This document shows positions 60,292 through 64,000 of a stretch of 64,000 nt of DNA, one piece after another. Position 1 is the first letter of the stretch, and each line of letters opens with the position of its first letter. The position numbers and the translations under genes were made by a program. The notes under the pieces were generated by a model. It did no database searches. It was given only the letters and a program-made list of their open reading frames with translations, and had not been told where the DNA came from. The stretch comes from Strigamia acuminata (taxonomy: Eukaryota > Arthropoda > Chilopoda > Geophilomorpha > Linotaeniidae). The DNA is taken from positions 5,109,875-5,173,874 of the forward strand of contig OX442315.1 of NCBI GenBank assembly GCA_949358305.1, given 5' to 3'.

Positions 60292-63200
60292 CCTCCGAAA
60301 TCGGAATCAGAGAATGAAAATCTGAAGATAATGGAAGATGTTGGAGAAGCTATTGATGAATTAATTCGTCAAACTGAACTAAAAGAAAATGGATCTCTTG
60401 ATGTAAAAAAGGAGATTGTCGGCGAAACCCCGACTGAAGAAGACACTTCCAATATTCAAGATAAAGTCGAAGTTAAAGACGATAGACCAAGCTCAGTTCC
60501 AGAGACACCTGGAATTGAGGAATGCATTAAGTTATTTGCAACTACAACTCTTGATACCAATGAGTTATTAGATGAATTGCCTTTGGAGCCTCCAATTACA
60601 ATTCCTCATAAATTGCGCAAGTTTGAGTGCAAAGTGGCTGGAATACCAAACAGCCAAGACCTTCCGACGTTAAAGTTAGAAACGTTAAAAGGTGTAATAA
60701 CCGGAATGTTGGACTCAGGAGCAAATAAAAGCTTCCTAGCCACTTCAGTTATTAATCAATTAGGTCTAGAAAAATATCTACGACCTATCGGACCTGGTGT
60801 CAGAGTTACGACGGCAAGTGAAGAAGTCACTCCAGATGGAACCATCCATCTTTCATTTCGATGGACACATGGCACGTTACGTCATCCGTTCATCGTAATA
60901 CCAAATAAGTATCCAATGGTACTATTGGGTTGCGATTTTATGAATAAATTAAAAATCCAACCTAATCCACAGACGATGTCTTGGAATTTCACGCAACCTA
61001 TGGATGCAGATTTACCCTACATTCCACAAGCGTTGCTGGATCGTTATTTGGAGAAAATAGAGGAACCCGATTCCTCATTTATGACCTTTGCAAAAGCTTA
61101 CGCTGCAAGTGTAACTCAAGGCAAAATTGATGAAGAGAATTTCATCCAAAAGTTAGTCGAAGAAGCTAACTTAAATTTGGAGCAATCCAAATTATTAGAA
61201 AAGATGTTATCCAAACATAAAAGGATTATTTCTAAAGATCCAGGTAAAACACACCTGGTTAAGCACAAAATTGAGCTTGACACGGAGAAACCCATCCGTG
61301 TCCCCTTTAAGAGCATAAACCCTCAAAAAAGGGAAATAATCAGACAACTTTGTCAAGACATGATTGACAAAGGCGTAGTCGTCAAAGCTGAAGGCGATTA
61401 CGGAATGCGGCCAGTCCTAGTCATGCGACCAGGAAACGACCCACGCTTGTGCATTGATTTTCGCCCCATCAATACACATACTAAGTACAACCCACCTCAA
61501 ATGCCAACAATTGAGGAAATTCTGCGAGAAATCGGAGAATTCGAATGGGTCAGTACTATAGATCTGACCAAGGGATATTGGCAGATAGAATTGCGACCTG
61601 AAGACAGAGAAAAAACTGCCTTCTGGAGCCCAATGGGAAGACTAATGTTTTTAGTCATGCCTTTCGGATTAGTAAACGCACCAACTACCTTCCAAGAATT
61701 AATGGAAAAAGTTTTGGGTGACGTTTACAGAAAATTTGCATGGGCATATTTGGATGACATAATTGTTGTATCCAAATCGTTCGAAGAACACATTAAACAT
61801 TTAGATATAGTGTTTAAAAAATTGGCAGAAGCTAATTTACATGCGCACCCTGGCAAGACGCATCTCTGTAGAAAGGAATTAATTTTTCTAGGCTACAAAG
61901 TAGGAGTAGAAGGACTTGCAGTAGACCCTAAAAAAGTCGCTGCAATTACGCAATTTCCTGCTCCTACCAATCTTAAGGAATTACAAAGATTTCTAGGCAT
62001 GGTGAATTTCTTTCACCGCCTAATCAAGAATTTGGCCACAGTGGCAGAACCACTAAGGCCACTCTTGAAGAAAGATGCGGAGTTCGATTGGGAACTGCAT
62101 CATCAAGCAGCATTCGACGCAATAAAAGACCTGCTTACGAATGCTGAAACAATGAAGATGCCTGACTTGTACATGCCATTTATTGTTCATACTGACGCCA
62201 GTAAACAAGGGTTGGGTGCAGCCCTTACACAAAAGAAAAATGTGGATGGCCAAGAAGTCGAAATGCCATGCGTGTATGCAAGCAGAAGCTTGCAACCCGC
62301 TGAAAAGAATTATACTGTGACAGAATTAGAATGTCTCGCAGTAGTATGGGGATTACGCAAATTTCGCCCATACTTAGAGTACACTACATTCACTGTACAA
62401 ACGGATCACCAAGCACTTAGGTGGTTGATGTCGTTATCTGACCCGTCGGGCAGATTAGCTCGTTGGCAAATGGAGCTGATGGCGTATTCGTTCGAAATAC
62501 AGTACGTCAAAGGTCCGCTGAATGTAATAGCAGACGCATTGTCACGTGCACCTGTCAGCACACCTGACGAGCCAGAAGACGATGGCGATAATGATGATTT
62601 ATTATCATATTGTCCATCTCCTTGCCGAAGTTGGCAAATGGGAAAATTGAACGAATTACCCAAGTCGATAATAGTTAATGAAGATGATCAAGCATTAATT
62701 AATTTTTGTATTAACATGCATGATCCGTCAGGAACCCCTGACGTCGAATTAAGAGCTATGATGGCTAAAAAATTCGAGCTGCCAACAACAAATGTTTTAA
62801 TTAAAGCATTTGCAGCTAAAATTGCTAAGCAATTAGAATGTGATCCTCCAACGAGAGATGACATTATTGCGGCGCAAAAAGCAGACCAATTTTGCCAACA
62901 TATTCGCAATTACTTGTTAAACAAGCAATATCCAAGTTACATAGTAACTCGTCTTCAAAGAAGAAATTTTGAAAGACACGCGAGTACTTATCTCATTGAA
63001 GAAGATATGTTACTCCATTATCATCCTACCTCTACCGATGAATTAGGAGAGGATGGTAGGGCACTTAAAGTTGTTGTGCCAAGAAAATTGATTTATAAAA
63101 TCATTTGGTTGATGCACGGACATCCACTGTCCGGCCACCCAGGCATTGCGAGGACAATGTACCGAACTCGAAGAGTTTATACCTGGAAAGGTATGAAACG

Positions 63201-64000
63201 TGATATTACACGTTTTATTCAACATTGTCAAGGATGTCAGGCATGTAAGCCGAGATCAAAGACCGAAATTGAAGGCGCTCAAATTGGACCATTTGGACCA
63301 TTTGACTGCCTCAGTGTGGATTTGTCTGGTCCCAAACCAAGAACCAGAAAAAACAATACCCACATTTGCGTCATCGTAGATGTCGCTACACATTGGCCCG
63401 AATTATTTCCAATGTGTAATCCAACGGCAATAAAAGTTGCCAACACAATTTATCACTTATCAATGACTTTCGGATTTCCGAGACAAATCATAAGTGATAA
63501 TGGACCACAATTTCGATCACAGGTCTATAAAGAATTTTGCAAAAAATTCGACATGTCGCGAACACCGACATCGATTTATCATCCACAAAGCAATCCTGTG
63601 GAGAGAACCAATCGAGATATTAAATATTTAGTTTCGATTTATTTAGATATTCATGACCAATGGGATGAGTATCTACGCGAATTTGCATTCAGTTTGAGAA
63701 CAACTGTAACAAGAGGCAGAGATTATTCTCCTGCTTTCTTAAATTTTTTCCGAGAATTAAGAATTCCTTGGGATCCAAGAATTCCGGAAGGAATTTTAGT
63801 CATTGATCCAAAAAATCCGCATTTATATGTTCAGAAATTAGAAACAATAATTGCAGAGACGTATCAGCATATGATGTCTCACGTCTTAGATTTGAGACGC
63901 CGTGTCGAAGCTGAAAAATCAGATAAGAAATTCGACAACTTCAGACAAAATGATTTAGTCTGGCGAGAGTCTCATATTCTCTCAAATGCCGCTAAAGGAA
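60250..64000 (+). CDS. pol: Element C Pol (partial at the window end)
   Basis: Read after the -1 slip; open to 64000. An acidic linker, retropepsin with GMLDSGANKSFL (Asp codon at 60712) and LLGCDFM; RT with LCIDFRPIN, IDLTKGYWQIEL, MPFGLVNAPTTFQ and YLDD (about 61748-61760); RNase H with HTDASKQGLGAAL (about 62188), TELECLAVVW and ADALSRAP; integrase with HHCC (HGHPLSGHPG...CQGCQAC, from about 63118) and D,D-35-E in SVDLSGP (about 63316), ISDNGPQFRS (about 63495) and PVERTNRD (about 63598). Only the integrase C-terminus is missing, beyond the window. Confidence 0.95.

Larger units (their letters stand above)
56160..64000 (+). mobile_element. Element C: Ty3/gypsy element, runs off the window
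   Basis: 959-bp 5' LTR (TGTGGTGATC...GATCGCAGCA), primer site, gag, -1 frameshift site and pol in order on the plus strand. It belongs to the same group as A and B: same LTR start, same CG spacer and primer site, same frameshift device, colinear Gag. The 3' LTR and any ORF3 equivalent lie beyond 64000. Pol is open throughout, so it may be active. Confidence 0.93.

Overview
This is metazoan nuclear DNA, most likely from an invertebrate with compact introns (about 60-90 bp where I could place splice sites). Evidence: spliced genes, TRAF-type RING/zinc-finger/coiled-coil/MATH genes, a copia element whose primer site matches animal initiator tRNA-Met over 20 nt, and heavy nesting of eukaryotic transposons. 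The species cannot be named from sequence alone.

Left block (1-8500) is GC-rich and full of microsatellites. It holds the 3' end of a Glu-rich coiled-coil gene, a putative three-exon Ala-rich gene (769-1505, minus), a five-exon... in fact four-exon coiled-coil/Glu-Pro repeat gene (3213-4775, plus), an intact six-exon piggyBac-type transposase gene (5104-7444, minus) and four copies of a tRNA-derived SINE. It ends in a 200-base N gap (8501-8700). To the right the base composition drops sharply towards AT, so the join deserves checking.

Right block (8701-64000) is a damaged cluster of host genes riddled with insertions. Four TRAF-like loci lie on the minus strand: T1 (10988-11443 plus 31617-33930, split by a 20.2-kb LTR element), T2 (RING remnant, 46710-47000), T3 (48088-50042, cut inside the MATH domain by a truncated retroelement) and T4 (54026-55813, reading frame intact). 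Between them, on the plus strand, is a tandem array of leucine-rich genes: G1 (remnant), G2 (mostly intact), G3 (frameshifted).

Mobile elements dominate. Element A (11444-31616) is a Ty3/gypsy element with identical-looking 819-bp LTRs, gag, pol and an unrecognised 937-codon third ORF. A 7.2-kb Ty1/copia element (15670-22897) with matching LTRs has inserted into a short leader exon that appears to be spliced to that third ORF. Element B (41179-45525) is a gag-only relative inserted into a plant-type mariner element (40961-46461) with Stowaway-like ends. Element C (56160 to beyond the window) is a third relative. A, B and C all join gag to the next frame by the same device: the slippery heptamer A AAA AAC followed exactly 7 nt later by a CGCAG...CTGCG hairpin. 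Other elements: a 1.4-kb foldback (8726-10130), a hAT MITE with an 8-bp TSD (40201-40638), a long-TIR MITE shared by T3 and T4, and a Russian-doll set at 50434-53545 (MITE containing a TA-flanked transposon containing a copia remnant whose integrase-like frame is open but has lost catalytic aspartates).
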